Source: Streptomyces curacoi
GTDB lineage: Bacteria > Actinomycetota > Actinomycetes > Streptomycetales > Streptomycetaceae
Direction of reading: 5' to 3'
Length of the DNA stretch: 64,000 bases
Assembly: GCF_001513975.1 (NCBI RefSeq)
Contig: NZ_KQ947986.1
Location: forward strand, 660,713-724,712
Of this stretch, positions 1 through 7,118 are shown piece by piece. Numbering within the stretch: position 1 is the first letter of the stretch; every line of letters starts with the position of its first letter. The translations under genes and the position numbers were made by a program. A model generated the notes under the pieces. The model searched no databases. It had not been told where the DNA came from and saw only the letters and a program-made list of their open reading frames with translations.

Positions 1-333
1 GAAGTCGTCCTCGCGGGCTTCCATCATGCTGCGTACGCCGCTGTCGTCCCGGAAGACGGTGGCGAGGCGCAGCGGCAGCGGTGTCGTGACCGCGGTGAGC
101 GCGTCGATGACCTGCTGGTGGGCGCGGGCCGTCGTGCTGAGCCAGTCCAGGTCCTCCAGGTGGGCGCGGAGCGGCGCCTCGGCGAAGTCCGCCTCGGGCA
201 CCGTACTGACGACGGCGACCAGGCCGTGGTGCGTCAGCTGCTTCGGCGGCACGCCGGCGACCCCCGTCAGCTGGGCCTGGAGGGCGGAGCGAAAGGGGCG
301 GCAGACGGCGTACACGTAGCGCAGTCCGGTCAT
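1..333 (-). CDS. gvpL: Gas vesicle protein GvpL (GvpF/L family), 3' part missing
   Basis: The first 111 codons of a GvpF/GvpL family protein are present and the rest lies beyond the left edge. The N-terminus starts with the family pattern (TGLRYVYAVCRP), followed by a GLVAVVS segment and a PLPLRLATVF segment near residue 95, both typical of GvpF/L. These proteins are minor structural or assembly components of gas vesicles. The ATG at 333 overlaps the gvpJ stop by 4 bp (ATGA), so it is translationally coupled as the eighth gene of the operon. It differs clearly from the GvpF encoded upstream, as expected when both paralogs are present. In known Streptomyces clusters gvpS and gvpK come next, outside this window. 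Confidence 0.85.
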   Translation of the reverse strand, partial: MTGLRYVYAVCRPFRSALQAQLTGVAGVPPKQLTHHGLVAVVSTVPEADFAEAPLRAHLEDLDWLSTTARAHQQVIDALTAVTTPLPLRLATVFRDDSGVRSMMEAREDDF

Positions 334-656
334 GGGGCCTCCTCCTGTCCCCGGGCGGGCTCCAACTGGGCCAGGCGCTCGCGCAACTCGGCGTTCTCCC
401 GGGCGAGTTCGTCGCGGCGGGCACGGGAGGACAGCGCCGGGTCGTCCTCCCACCAGTCGATGCCCATCTCCTTCGCCTTGTCGACCGAGGCGACGATGAG
501 GCGCAGCTTGATGGTGAGGAGTTCGATGTCGAGCAGGTTGATCCGGATGTCGCCCGCGATGACCACGCCCTTGTCGAGCACCCGCTCCAGGATGTCGGCG
601 AGGTTGGCGCCGCCGTCGCGGCCGTAGGGCTCGGGCAGCCGGCCGGGAGTCGTCAT
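330..656 (-). CDS. gvpJ: Gas vesicle protein GvpJ (GvpA family)
   Basis: 108 aa. Residues about 18-65 hold the GvpA-family core (LADILERVLDKGVVIAGDIR then LLDIELLTIKLRLIVASVDK), with the alternating amphipathic strand-helix pattern of gas-vesicle shell proteins. The C-terminus is a charged coiled coil (ARENAELRERLAQLE). GvpJ is a minor GvpA-like protein, thought to shape the vesicle tips. The gene overlaps gvpZ upstream (ATGA at 653-656) and gvpL downstream. The assignment as J rather than S rests on its position between gvpZ and gvpL. Confidence 0.85.
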   Translation of the reverse strand: MTTPGRLPEPYGRDGGANLADILERVLDKGVVIAGDIRINLLDIELLTIKLRLIVASVDKAKEMGIDWWEDDPALSSRARRDELARENAELRERLAQLEPARGQEEAP

Positions 657-1513
657 CGGCGGCTCCCGCCGTCGGCGTACTCGGTCTCCGGCTCCACCGC
701 GTCCTCGTCCGGGTACTCCCCGTCCGCCTCCTCCGCGTATGCCGCTTCCCCTTCTTCCTCCTCTTCTCCTTCGTACGCCTCCTCGCCCTCCTCCGCGACC
801 GCGTGCCGCGCGTCCTTCCCGAGGGTGAGGTGCCGGACGTAGTCCTTGAGGTCGAGGCGGGCCCGGCGCCGCGGGGTCCCCAAGAGGCTGCCGGTCCTCT
901 CGAACAGGCCCTTGGGGTGGTACTCGACGACCAGCAGGACGCGGGTGAGGCTGTCGCCGAGCCGATGGAAGGAGACGACGCCCTGCGTGGTGCCCCTGGC
1001 CCCCTCCGAGGTCCAGGCAATGCGGTCGTCGGAGCTGTTCGCGCTGTCCGCGCCCTTCGCGAGGGTGCTGAAGTCCTCGTACCGGGTCCAGTGGTCGTAG
1101 GCGGTGCGCAGGGGGACGCCGACATCGACGTACTCGATGACGACGACGGGCCTGCCGCCCGTCCCGCTCTTGCTCTTTGCCTTGCCGCCGGCCAGGTTCC
1201 GCAGGGCGTCGGCCACGTTCTCCTTGGCGCGTGCGGCGCCGACCTCCAGCGCGCTGCGCAGCGGGCTCTTGCCCTCGGCGAGCTTGCGGCCGCCGTCGAG
1301 GGCGAGCCGGGCCAGGCCGGGGCTGCGGCCCTCGGCGAGGTCGTTCAGCCTGACCGTGGTCTCGCCGAGCTTGCGGCCCGCCCCGGCCAGCAGCCGCTGG
1401 GCCTGTACGGCGAGGTACTCCCGCAGTTCGGCCTTGAGCCGCTCGGCGGCCTCGCTGTGGGCGGCGTCGGCCAGCGGGCCGGTGGTACGTGCGGATCCGA
1501 CCGTCTCGGTCAT
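653..1513 (-). CDS. gvpZ: GvpZ-type gas vesicle cluster protein with SRPBCC domain
   Basis: 286 aa. Residues 1-120 are alanine- and lysine-rich and probably helical. Residues about 122-235 look like a SRPBCC/START-like fold ([20 protein letters not shown], later [21 protein letters not shown]). The last 50 residues are strongly acidic (runs of E and Y/D), giving a bipolar charge layout. Named from its place in the conserved Streptomyces order O-A-F-G-Y-Z-J-L; its biochemical role in vesicle assembly is not known to me. It overlaps gvpY by 4 bp (1510-1513) and gvpJ by 4 bp, so it is part of one transcript. Confidence 0.75.
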   Translation of the reverse strand: MTETVGSARTTGPLADAAHSEAAERLKAELREYLAVQAQRLLAGAGRKLGETTVRLNDLAEGRSPGLARLALDGGRKLAEGKSPLRSALEVGAARAKENVADALRNLAGGKAKSKSGTGGRPVVVIEYVDVGVPLRTAYDHWTRYEDFSTLAKGADSANSSDDRIAWTSEGARGTTQGVVSFHRLGDSLTRVLLVVEYHPKGLFERTGSLLGTPRRRARLDLKDYVRHLTLGKDARHAVAEEGEEAYEGEEEEEGEAAYAEEADGEYPDEDAVEPETEYADGGSRR

Positions 1514-2439
1514 CGCTCACCACCGCCCCTCGGCAGCCGGGCCCGCGCACCGCGAGCGGCGCCGCGGGCCGCGGCGGTCTTCTTGGCGGCCGGCTTGCCA
1601 CTCCCGGTCTTGGGCGCGGCCTTCTTCGCGGGTGCCTTCTTCGCGGTCGCCTTCTTGGCGGGTGCCTTCTTCGCCGTCGTCTTCTTGGCGGGTGCCTTCT
1701 TGGCCGCGGCCTTCTTGGCGGGCGCCTTTTTCGCCGGCGCGTTGGTGGCCGCCGCCTTCTTGGCGGGTGCCCTCTTCGCCGTCGCCTTCTTGGCGGGCGC
1801 CTTCTTCGCCGCGGCCTTCCGAGGCGGCTTCTTCTCGGCTTCAGACTTCTCGGCTTCAGGCTCCTCGGCTTCAGACTTCTCGGCTTCAGGCTCCTCGGCT
1901 TCAGACTTCTCAGCCTCAGGTTCCTCGGCTTCAGGCTCCTCAGCCTCAGGCCCCTCGTCCTCGGCACCCTCGGCCCCCGCAGGCCCGTCGGATTCCGCGG
2001 AGTCCTCGGAGTCCTCGTATTCCAGGGAGTCCTCGAATTCCTCGGGCTCCTCGTACCCCTCGAACTCCCCGTATCCCTCGGCCCCCTCCTCCTCCAGTCC
2101 GGGATCCGGTGCCTCCGGCTCCACCCCCGCCAACCGGTCACGCACGCGTTCGGTACGCCCGTGCAGCCGGTCGGCGAGTGCGTCGAGCCGTCGCTCGATC
2201 ATGGCGCCCGGCGCCGCCCTGCCCACGCCGCGCAGGTCCTCGCGCAGCTGGTCCCCGATCTCCTCGAACTGCGGGTTGTTCCGCAGCTGCTGGGACACCA
2301 GGTCCGCGAGCGCCCGCGGGCTCAGCCGCATCCGCTTGCCGGCCGCCAGGGTGCCGACGGCGAACGCCAGTTTCATCTTCTTGGTACGTCCGAGGACGTA
2401 TCCGGCCCCTACCGCGAGGCCCAGTCCCACTCGGTTCAT
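1510..2439 (-). CDS. gvpY: GvpY-type gas vesicle cluster protein with acidic repeats and histone H1-like tail
   Basis: 309 aa. The N-terminal part (1-105, [20 protein letters not shown]) is shared with Streptomyces GvpY-like proteins. Residues about 106-200 are acidic and end in [14 protein letters not shown] decapeptide repeats. Residues about 205-290 are a lysine/alanine/proline tail of KKAPAKKA and KKATAKK units like eukaryotic H1 and bacterial H1-like tails. The function is unknown; the extreme acidic-then-basic layout suggests binding to nucleic acid or to the acidic partner GvpZ. There is a 12-bp gap to gvpG upstream and a 4-bp overlap with gvpZ. Confidence 0.75.
   Translation of the reverse strand: MNRVGLGLAVGAGYVLGRTKKMKLAFAVGTLAAGKRMRLSPRALADLVSQQLRNNPQFEEIGDQLREDLRGVGRAAPGAMIERRLDALADRLHGRTERVRDRLAGVEPEAPDPGLEEEGAEGYGEFEGYEEPEEFEDSLEYEDSEDSAESDGPAGAEGAEDEGPEAEEPEAEEPEAEKSEAEEPEAEKSEAEEPEAEKSEAEKKPPRKAAAKKAPAKKATAKRAPAKKAAATNAPAKKAPAKKAAAKKAPAKKTTAKKAPAKKATAKKAPAKKAAPKTGSGKPAAKKTAAARGAARGARARLPRGGGER
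1627..1815 (-). repeat. [12 protein letters not shown] lysine-rich repeat region inside gvpY
   Basis: Imperfect tandem copies of a 24 to 36 nt unit (CTTCTTGGCGGGTGCC on the plus strand recurs) encode [12 protein letters not shown] units of the GvpY C-terminal tail. Repeat number is likely to vary between strains. Confidence 0.85.
1838..1955 (-). repeat. 30-bp acidic repeat region inside gvpY
   Basis: Near-identical 30-bp units (containing CTCGGCTTCAGACTTCTCGG on the plus strand) encode [10 protein letters not shown] decapeptides. At least three consecutive units are almost identical at the DNA level, which suggests recent slippage or recombination. Confidence 0.85.
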
Positions 2440-2451
2440 CGTGCCGTCCCG

Positions 2452-2700
2452 TCACTCGTCCCGCGGCGCGCGCGCAAGGCCGGTCTCCAGCCGGTCGAGG
2501 AGCTCGTCCTCCCGGCGGTCGAACTCCTCCTCGTCGATCTCGCCCGCCGTCAACTGCTCCTCCAGCGCGGCCAGTTCGGCGCGCACCGCGGCCGGGTCGT
2601 AGTAGCGGCGCTCCGCCTCGGACAAGACCTGTCTGATCACCCATGCGCTGCCGCGCACGGGGGCGAACGGCAGCAGCAGTACCTCTCCGATCAGTCCCAC
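2452..2700 (-). CDS. gvpG: Gas vesicle protein GvpG
   Basis: 82 aa, the usual GvpG size. It has the family N-terminus (GLIGEVLLLPFAPVRGSAWV) and a charged helical second half (AALEEQLTAGEIDEEEFDRR) typical of GvpG, a chaperone-like assembly factor. The frame remains open upstream, but the GTG at 2700 is chosen because GGAGGAG lies 8-9 bp upstream, over the end of gvpF, and because the protein then begins exactly at the conserved GLIGE motif. Four bp separate it from the gvpF stop. Confidence 0.85.
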   Translation of the reverse strand: MGLIGEVLLLPFAPVRGSAWVIRQVLSEAERRYYDPAAVRAELAALEEQLTAGEIDEEEFDRREDELLDRLETGLARAPRDE

Positions 2701-2704
2701 GGCC

Positions 2705-3475
2705 TCACTCCTCCGCGCTCTCCGCGCCGATCGTGGTGCCCGCCGGCTCGGCGGGTCCGGGCTCGACGAAGCTGTACGGCGGCAAGGGGCCGTTGACGCG
2801 CAGTTCGAGGTGCGGATGGCCCTTGCGGAGCTGTTCCACGGCGGCGAGGAACGTCTCGACCTCGTCGCGGGCCACCAGGAAGGACACGTTGGCGAGCCAG
2901 CCGGTGGAGTCGGGGCCCACGCTGACCGCGTCCGCGGCCGGTTCCAGGGTGTGCTGCACATCGGTCGCGTCCTCGGCCTCCTGGGCCTTGACCGCGGCGA
3001 CCACCATCTCGCCGAGCCGCAGACGCTGCTCGTAAGTGCCGCCGCCGGCCTGCCGGTTGGCCTCCGTCATGGCCCGGATCTCCGGGTTCTCGGACAGCAC
3101 GCGGTGCAGGACGGCCTCTTCGGCGTGGGAGGCCTTGATGTTGTACTCGACCCTGCCGTCCAGGGCCCGCAACCGCTCCTTGTAGTGGTCGGCGCGTTCG
3201 GCCAGGACCGAGGTGACCGTGTCGTCGTCGGGGGCGATGCTGCCGAACCGCATCGGCAGCACACAGCCGGCCGCGCCCGCCTCGGCGAGCACGTTCGAGT
3301 GGGCGAGCAGTTCCTTGCGCTTGGGGCGCAGCCCTTCGGGGGCGTCGCTGACGAGGGCGGCCAGGTCGCCCTGCTTCAGCACGCGCACCGGGCGGGCCGG
3401 GTCGCCGATGCCGCCCATGTCCTTGGGGAGTGCGGGATGCGAGCTCGCGGTGATGCCGTACACGTACGTGCTCAC
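2705..3475 (-). CDS. gvpF: Gas vesicle protein GvpF (GvpF/L family)
   Basis: 256 aa, a complete GvpF/L protein. It starts STYVYGITASSHP, has the MRFGSI segment near residue 80, the KASHAEEAVL region and a C-terminal ferredoxin-like half with WLANVSFLVARDEVETF. GvpF is a minor component that contacts the GvpA shell during nucleation. The GTG at 3475 is chosen because it overlaps the gvpA stop (GTGA) and matches the start of other GvpF proteins. An open extension further upstream overlaps gvpA and is not used. Confidence 0.87.
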   Translation of the reverse strand: MSTYVYGITASSHPALPKDMGGIGDPARPVRVLKQGDLAALVSDAPEGLRPKRKELLAHSNVLAEAGAAGCVLPMRFGSIAPDDDTVTSVLAERADHYKERLRALDGRVEYNIKASHAEEAVLHRVLSENPEIRAMTEANRQAGGGTYEQRLRLGEMVVAAVKAQEAEDATDVQHTLEPAADAVSVGPDSTGWLANVSFLVARDEVETFLAAVEQLRKGHPHLELRVNGPLPPYSFVEPGPAEPAGTTIGAESAEE

Positions 3476-3897
3476 TCCTGCTCCTCCTTCCTGCGCGCCG
3501 TCGTGGACTTGCGGGCGCGCGGCTTGGTTTCGCCCTCGCCTTCCTCCCGTGCCTGCTTGAAGGCGTCGGAGATGGTCTGGGCGGCGCCGGACAGCGCGCC
3601 CTTGGACTTGCCGCGCGCACCGGACTCGGTGATCTCGCCGACCATGTCGGGCAGGCCCGGGCTCTTGCGCGGCCCGGCCTCCAGGTCGAGCCGGTTGCAC
3701 GCCTCGGCGAAGCGGAGATAGGTGTCGACGCTGGCGACGACCACCCGGACGTCGATCTTCAGGATCTCGATGCCGACGAGGGAGACCCGTACGAACGCGT
3801 CGATGACGAGTCCCCGGTCGAGGACGAGTTCCAGGACGTCGTAGAGGCCGCTGGAGCCGCCTCCGCCTCCGGTCTGCTGTGCCGGGACAACGGTCAT
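3472..3897 (-). CDS. gvpA: Major gas vesicle structural protein GvpA
   Basis: 141 aa. Residues about 18-65 carry the GvpA core (LYDVLELVLDRGLVIDAFVR followed by EILKIDVRVVVASVDTYLRF), which forms the ribbed vesicle wall. As in other Streptomyces versions the protein is longer than the roughly 70-residue cyanobacterial GvpA. It has a basic, disordered C-terminal tail (KPRARKSTTARRK). The ATG at 3897 has GGAGGAAC 6-7 bp upstream; an in-frame ATG at 4005 overlaps gvpO and lacks a matching ribosome site. Confidence 0.88.
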   Translation of the reverse strand: MTVVPAQQTGGGGGSSGLYDVLELVLDRGLVIDAFVRVSLVGIEILKIDVRVVVASVDTYLRFAEACNRLDLEAGPRKSPGLPDMVGEITESGARGKSKGALSGAAQTISDAFKQAREEGEGETKPRARKSTTARRKEEQE

Positions 3898-3949
3898 GCC
3901 GGTTGTTCCTCCTTGTCTGGGGATGGTGTGACGGGCGTGGCCGGGCGGC

Positions 3950-4282
3950 CTAACGGCCGCCGGGCCTGTGTGCGTCGGAGCGTCCGCGTTCGTAGCGGCG
4001 GACACGGCGGTAGCCGGTGAGCTGTCCCTGGTGGTCGAGATCCACCTGGTAGCTCGCCAGCAGGCTCATCGTGTCGGGGACACGGGCCAGTTCCAGGACC
4101 TCGATCTCCAACACCCAGCCGTCCTCGGTCTGTTCGAACGAGGACACCGTCTCCGCGGCCTTGCCGGTGAGTTCGGCGAGCTGGGCGCGCGCCTGGCGCA
4201 GGATCTCCATGGGGGTCGGCATGTCGTCCGCCCCGCCCTGTCGTTGTCTGGATGATTTGGGTGTGTTCTGTGAATCAGTCAT
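3950..4282 (-). CDS. gvpO: Gas vesicle protein GvpO
   Basis: 110 aa and the first gene of the gvp operon. The Gvp O core spans residues about 25-100 (EILRQARAQLAELTGK, then DGWVLEIEVLELARVPDTMS and a YRRVRRYERGR tail). GvpO is required for vesicle formation in haloarchaea; its role in Streptomyces is untested. The operon promoter should lie in 4283-4341, before the LigD-type gene, or further upstream if the genes are co-transcribed. Confidence 0.85.
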   Translation of the reverse strand: MTDSQNTPKSSRQRQGGADDMPTPMEILRQARAQLAELTGKAAETVSSFEQTEDGWVLEIEVLELARVPDTMSLLASYQVDLDHQGQLTGYRRVRRYERGRSDAHRPGGR

Positions 4283-4341
4283 GGCGCCTCGAACGGCGAG
4301 TGGCCCGCAAGGCGCCTGCCAAACCCATGAGTTTGTGTGCT

Positions 4342-5271
4342 TCAGCCACGCAGTGCGTCGAGCCTGCGCCGCGCGGGCCCCAGGGACCGGGCGCGGCTCA
4401 GCACCCCGGCCCAGGGGTTGGTGCGGGCCTGTTCAACGGCGTCGGCGATGGTCCAGCGGCGGGCGTCGAGGCCGGGATCGCTCAACTCGTCCCAGGTGAG
4501 CGGCGTGGCCACGGGCGCGCCGGGCCGGGCGCGGACGGTGAAGGGCGCGACCGCGGTCTGCGCGTAGGCGTTGCGCTGTATGTCGAGGTAGAGGCGGTTG
4601 CCGCGGTCCTTCTTGCGAGCGGCGGTGGTGAGCCGGTCCGGGTGGGCGTCGGCGAGGGTGTCGGCGACGTCCCGGGCGAACTCGCGTACCTCGTCGAAGT
4701 CCTGTTGCCCGGTCAGCGGCACGATCACGTGCAGTCCGCGTGAACCGGTCGTCATCAGCGCCGACGGCAGCTGAAGTTCGTCGAGCAGTTCGCCGAGCAG
4801 CCCGGCCGCCTGCCTCACCTGTCCGAAGTCGTCGTCGGCGGGGTCGAGATCGAAGACCATGCGGTCGGGCCGGTCGATGCGATCGGTACGCGACAGCCAG
4901 CGGTGCAGGGTGAGGCAGGCCTGGTCGGCGAGATGGACGAGGGTGGCGGTGTCGTCGCACACGGTGTGGCAGACGGTGCCGTCCTCCTTGGGCACCTCGA
5001 CGCGGGTGATCCAGTCCGGATAGTGCTCCGGGGTGTTCTTCTGCATGAACCTCGGCCCGTCGACGCCGTCCGGGTACCGCTCCAGCATCAGCGGGCGGCC
5101 GCGCAGATGCGGCAGCATGAACGGGGCGACGGAACGGTAGTAGTCGACGAGCTCGCCCTTGGTGTACTCCTTCGCGCCCCCGCCGCCGGGGAAGAGCACC
5201 TTGTCGACGCGTTTGACCTCGACCGTACGGCGGCCCGCCCGCACCTTCGTCGTGCCGTCGCCGCCCGTCAT
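4342..5271 (-). CDS. LigD-type NHEJ polymerase/primase domain protein
   Basis: 309 aa, a stand-alone archaeo-eukaryotic primase-type polymerase domain like the Pol domain of bacterial LigD. Recognisable segments are LMLERYPDGVDGPRFMQKN, the metal-binding FDLDPADDDF, TGSRGLHVIVPL, and RKKDRGNRLYLDIQRNAYAQT. Enzymes of this group fill or extend DNA ends during non-homologous end joining with Ku and a ligase. No ligase or nuclease domain is fused, so partners must be elsewhere. The ATG at 5271 overlaps the transketolase stop (ATGA) and is preferred over a longer open frame running back into that gene. Confidence 0.85.
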   Translation of the reverse strand: MTGGDGTTKVRAGRRTVEVKRVDKVLFPGGGGAKEYTKGELVDYYRSVAPFMLPHLRGRPLMLERYPDGVDGPRFMQKNTPEHYPDWITRVEVPKEDGTVCHTVCDDTATLVHLADQACLTLHRWLSRTDRIDRPDRMVFDLDPADDDFGQVRQAAGLLGELLDELQLPSALMTTGSRGLHVIVPLTGQQDFDEVREFARDVADTLADAHPDRLTTAARKKDRGNRLYLDIQRNAYAQTAVAPFTVRARPGAPVATPLTWDELSDPGLDARRWTIADAVEQARTNPWAGVLSRARSLGPARRRLDALRG

Positions 5272-7118
5272 CGTACGACTGCCTCCTCGACCAGCAGCTT
5301 CCCGGCGGCGGCGATGGCCGCGGCGTCGATGCCCGCGGCGTGCAGCTGCTCGTCCGGGGAGGCCGAGCCCGGCATCCTGCGGACGGCGAGGCGCACCAGG
5401 CGCGGCACCGGGCGCCCGTCGAGGAAGGCGTCGAGGACGGCGTCGCCGAGGCCGCCCTCCTCGTGGTGGTCCTCCACGGTGAGCAGACAGCCGGTGTCCT
5501 CGGCGGCCCGGCGCAGCGTGTCCCGGTCGACCGGCTTGACGGAGTACAGGTCGATGACCCTGACCTGGATGCCCTCCTCGCGGTCCAGGGCGTCGGCGGC
5601 GGCGAGCGCCTCGTGCACGGTGACGCCGGCCGCGACGACGGTCAGCCGGTCGTACTGACTGGAGCGCAGCACCTTGCTGCCGCCGACGGGGAACTCCTCG
5701 TCGGGGCCGTAGATCACCGGGCTGTTGCCGCGTGAGGTGCGCAGATAGCGGATGCCGTCCAGGCCGGCCATGGCGCCCACGAGCTTCGCCGTCTGGTTGG
5801 CGTCGCACGGGTACAGCACCGTCGAGCCGTGCACGGCCCGCATCATCGCCAGGTCCTCCAGGCCCATCTGGCTGGGGCCGTCCTGCCCGATCGCGACGCC
5901 TGCGTGCGAGCCGACGAGGTTGATGCCGGCGCCGCTGACCGACGCCATGCGCACGAAGTCGTAGGCGCGGGTCAGGAACGCGGCGAAGGTGGAGGCGTAC
6001 GGCACCCAGCCCCGCGCCGCCATCCCCACGGCGGCGGCGACCAGCTGCTGCTCGGCGATGTAGCACTCGAAGAAGCGGTCGGGGTGTTCCTTGGCGAAGA
6101 ACTCGGCGCGGGTGGAGTCGCTGACCTCGCCGTCGAGGGCGACGACGTCGGCGCGGCCGGTGCCGAGGGCGGCGAGCGCCTCGCCGTAGGCGTTGCGCGT
6201 GGCCACTTCCTCCCCCTTGTCCCAGCGGGGCAGTTGGAGGTCACCGACGGGAACGGCGTGCAGCATGCGGGCGGCGGGCGGTTCGTGCACGCTGACGCGG
6301 ATGTCGCGCGGGCCGCCGAGTTCGGCGATCGCCTCGTCTGCGTCCGGCAGCGGCTTGCCGTGCAGTCCCTCGCGGTCCTGGACGGACTCGACGCCCTTGC
6401 CCTTGAGGGTGCGGGCGAGCACGACGGTGGGCTGCCCGCTGGTGGACCTGGCCTCCCCGTACGCACGGTCGACGGCGTCCACGTCGTGCCCGTCCACCTC
6501 GATGGTGTGCCAGCCGAAGGCCCGGAAGCGGCGGGCGTAGGCGTCGAGATCATGACCGTGCCGGGTCGGGCCGCGCTGACCGAGCCGGTTCACGTCGACG
6601 ATCGCGGTGAGGTTGTCCAGATGCTCGTACGCGGCGTGCTCGGCGGCCTCCCACACGGACCCCTCGGCGAGCTCGCTGTCACCGCACATCACCCACACCC
6701 GGTATCCGGTCCGGTCGAGCCGCTTCCCGGCCAGCGCGATCCCCACCCCGACCGGCAGCCCCTGCCCGAGCGATCCGGTCGCCGTCTCCAGCCACGGCAG
6801 CCGACGCGGGGTGGGGTGCCCTTCGAGGCGGCTGCCGATCTTGCGGAAGGTCAGCAGTTCGCCGTCCTCGATGGCACCCGCCGCCTTGTAGGCGCTGTAG
6901 AGGAGCGGGGAGGCGTGTCCCTTGGAGAGGACGAAGCGGTCGTTGCCGGGGTGGGCGGGCCGGTCGAAGTCGTACCGCAGGTGGTTCGCGAGGAGTACGG
7001 CCATCAGATCGGCGGCCGACATCGACGACGTCGGATGCCCCGATCCCGCGGCGGCGGAGGCCCGCACACTGTCGACACGCAACTGCTGGGCCAACTCGAC
7101 GAGTTCGGCGGTGTTCAT
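5268..7118 (-). CDS. tkt: Transketolase
   Basis: 616 aa, the short (animal/archaeal-like) transketolase type rather than the roughly 695-residue housekeeping form. Residues about 1-270 are the TPP-binding module (VMCGDSELAEGSVWEA with IVDVNRLGQ; GDS replaces the common GDG). The pyrimidine module follows (ECYIAEQQLVAAAVGMAARG) and then a C-terminal transketolase domain (LTVEDHHEEGGLGDAVLDAF). It transfers two-carbon units in the pentose phosphate pathway. It overlaps both neighbours by 4 bp, implying co-translation with the NADH dehydrogenase and LigD-type polymerase. A dihydroxyacetone- or DXP-synthase-like role is less likely. Confidence 0.85.
   Translation of the reverse strand: MNTAELVELAQQLRVDSVRASAAAGSGHPTSSMSAADLMAVLLANHLRYDFDRPAHPGNDRFVLSKGHASPLLYSAYKAAGAIEDGELLTFRKIGSRLEGHPTPRRLPWLETATGSLGQGLPVGVGIALAGKRLDRTGYRVWVMCGDSELAEGSVWEAAEHAAYEHLDNLTAIVDVNRLGQRGPTRHGHDLDAYARRFRAFGWHTIEVDGHDVDAVDRAYGEARSTSGQPTVVLARTLKGKGVESVQDREGLHGKPLPDADEAIAELGGPRDIRVSVHEPPAARMLHAVPVGDLQLPRWDKGEEVATRNAYGEALAALGTGRADVVALDGEVSDSTRAEFFAKEHPDRFFECYIAEQQLVAAAVGMAARGWVPYASTFAAFLTRAYDFVRMASVSGAGINLVGSHAGVAIGQDGPSQMGLEDLAMMRAVHGSTVLYPCDANQTAKLVGAMAGLDGIRYLRTSRGNSPVIYGPDEEFPVGGSKVLRSSQYDRLTVVAAGVTVHEALAAADALDREEGIQVRVIDLYSVKPVDRDTLRRAAEDTGCLLTVEDHHEEGGLGDAVLDAFLDGRPVPRLVRLAVRRMPGSASPDEQLHAAGIDAAAIAAAGKLLVEEAVVR

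Noticed and set aside
330..2141. 603-codon arginine/proline-rich frame through gvpZ and gvpY
   Set aside because: Only its last 108 codons are a gene (gvpJ); the rest is a shifted reading of the gvpZ/gvpY repeats.
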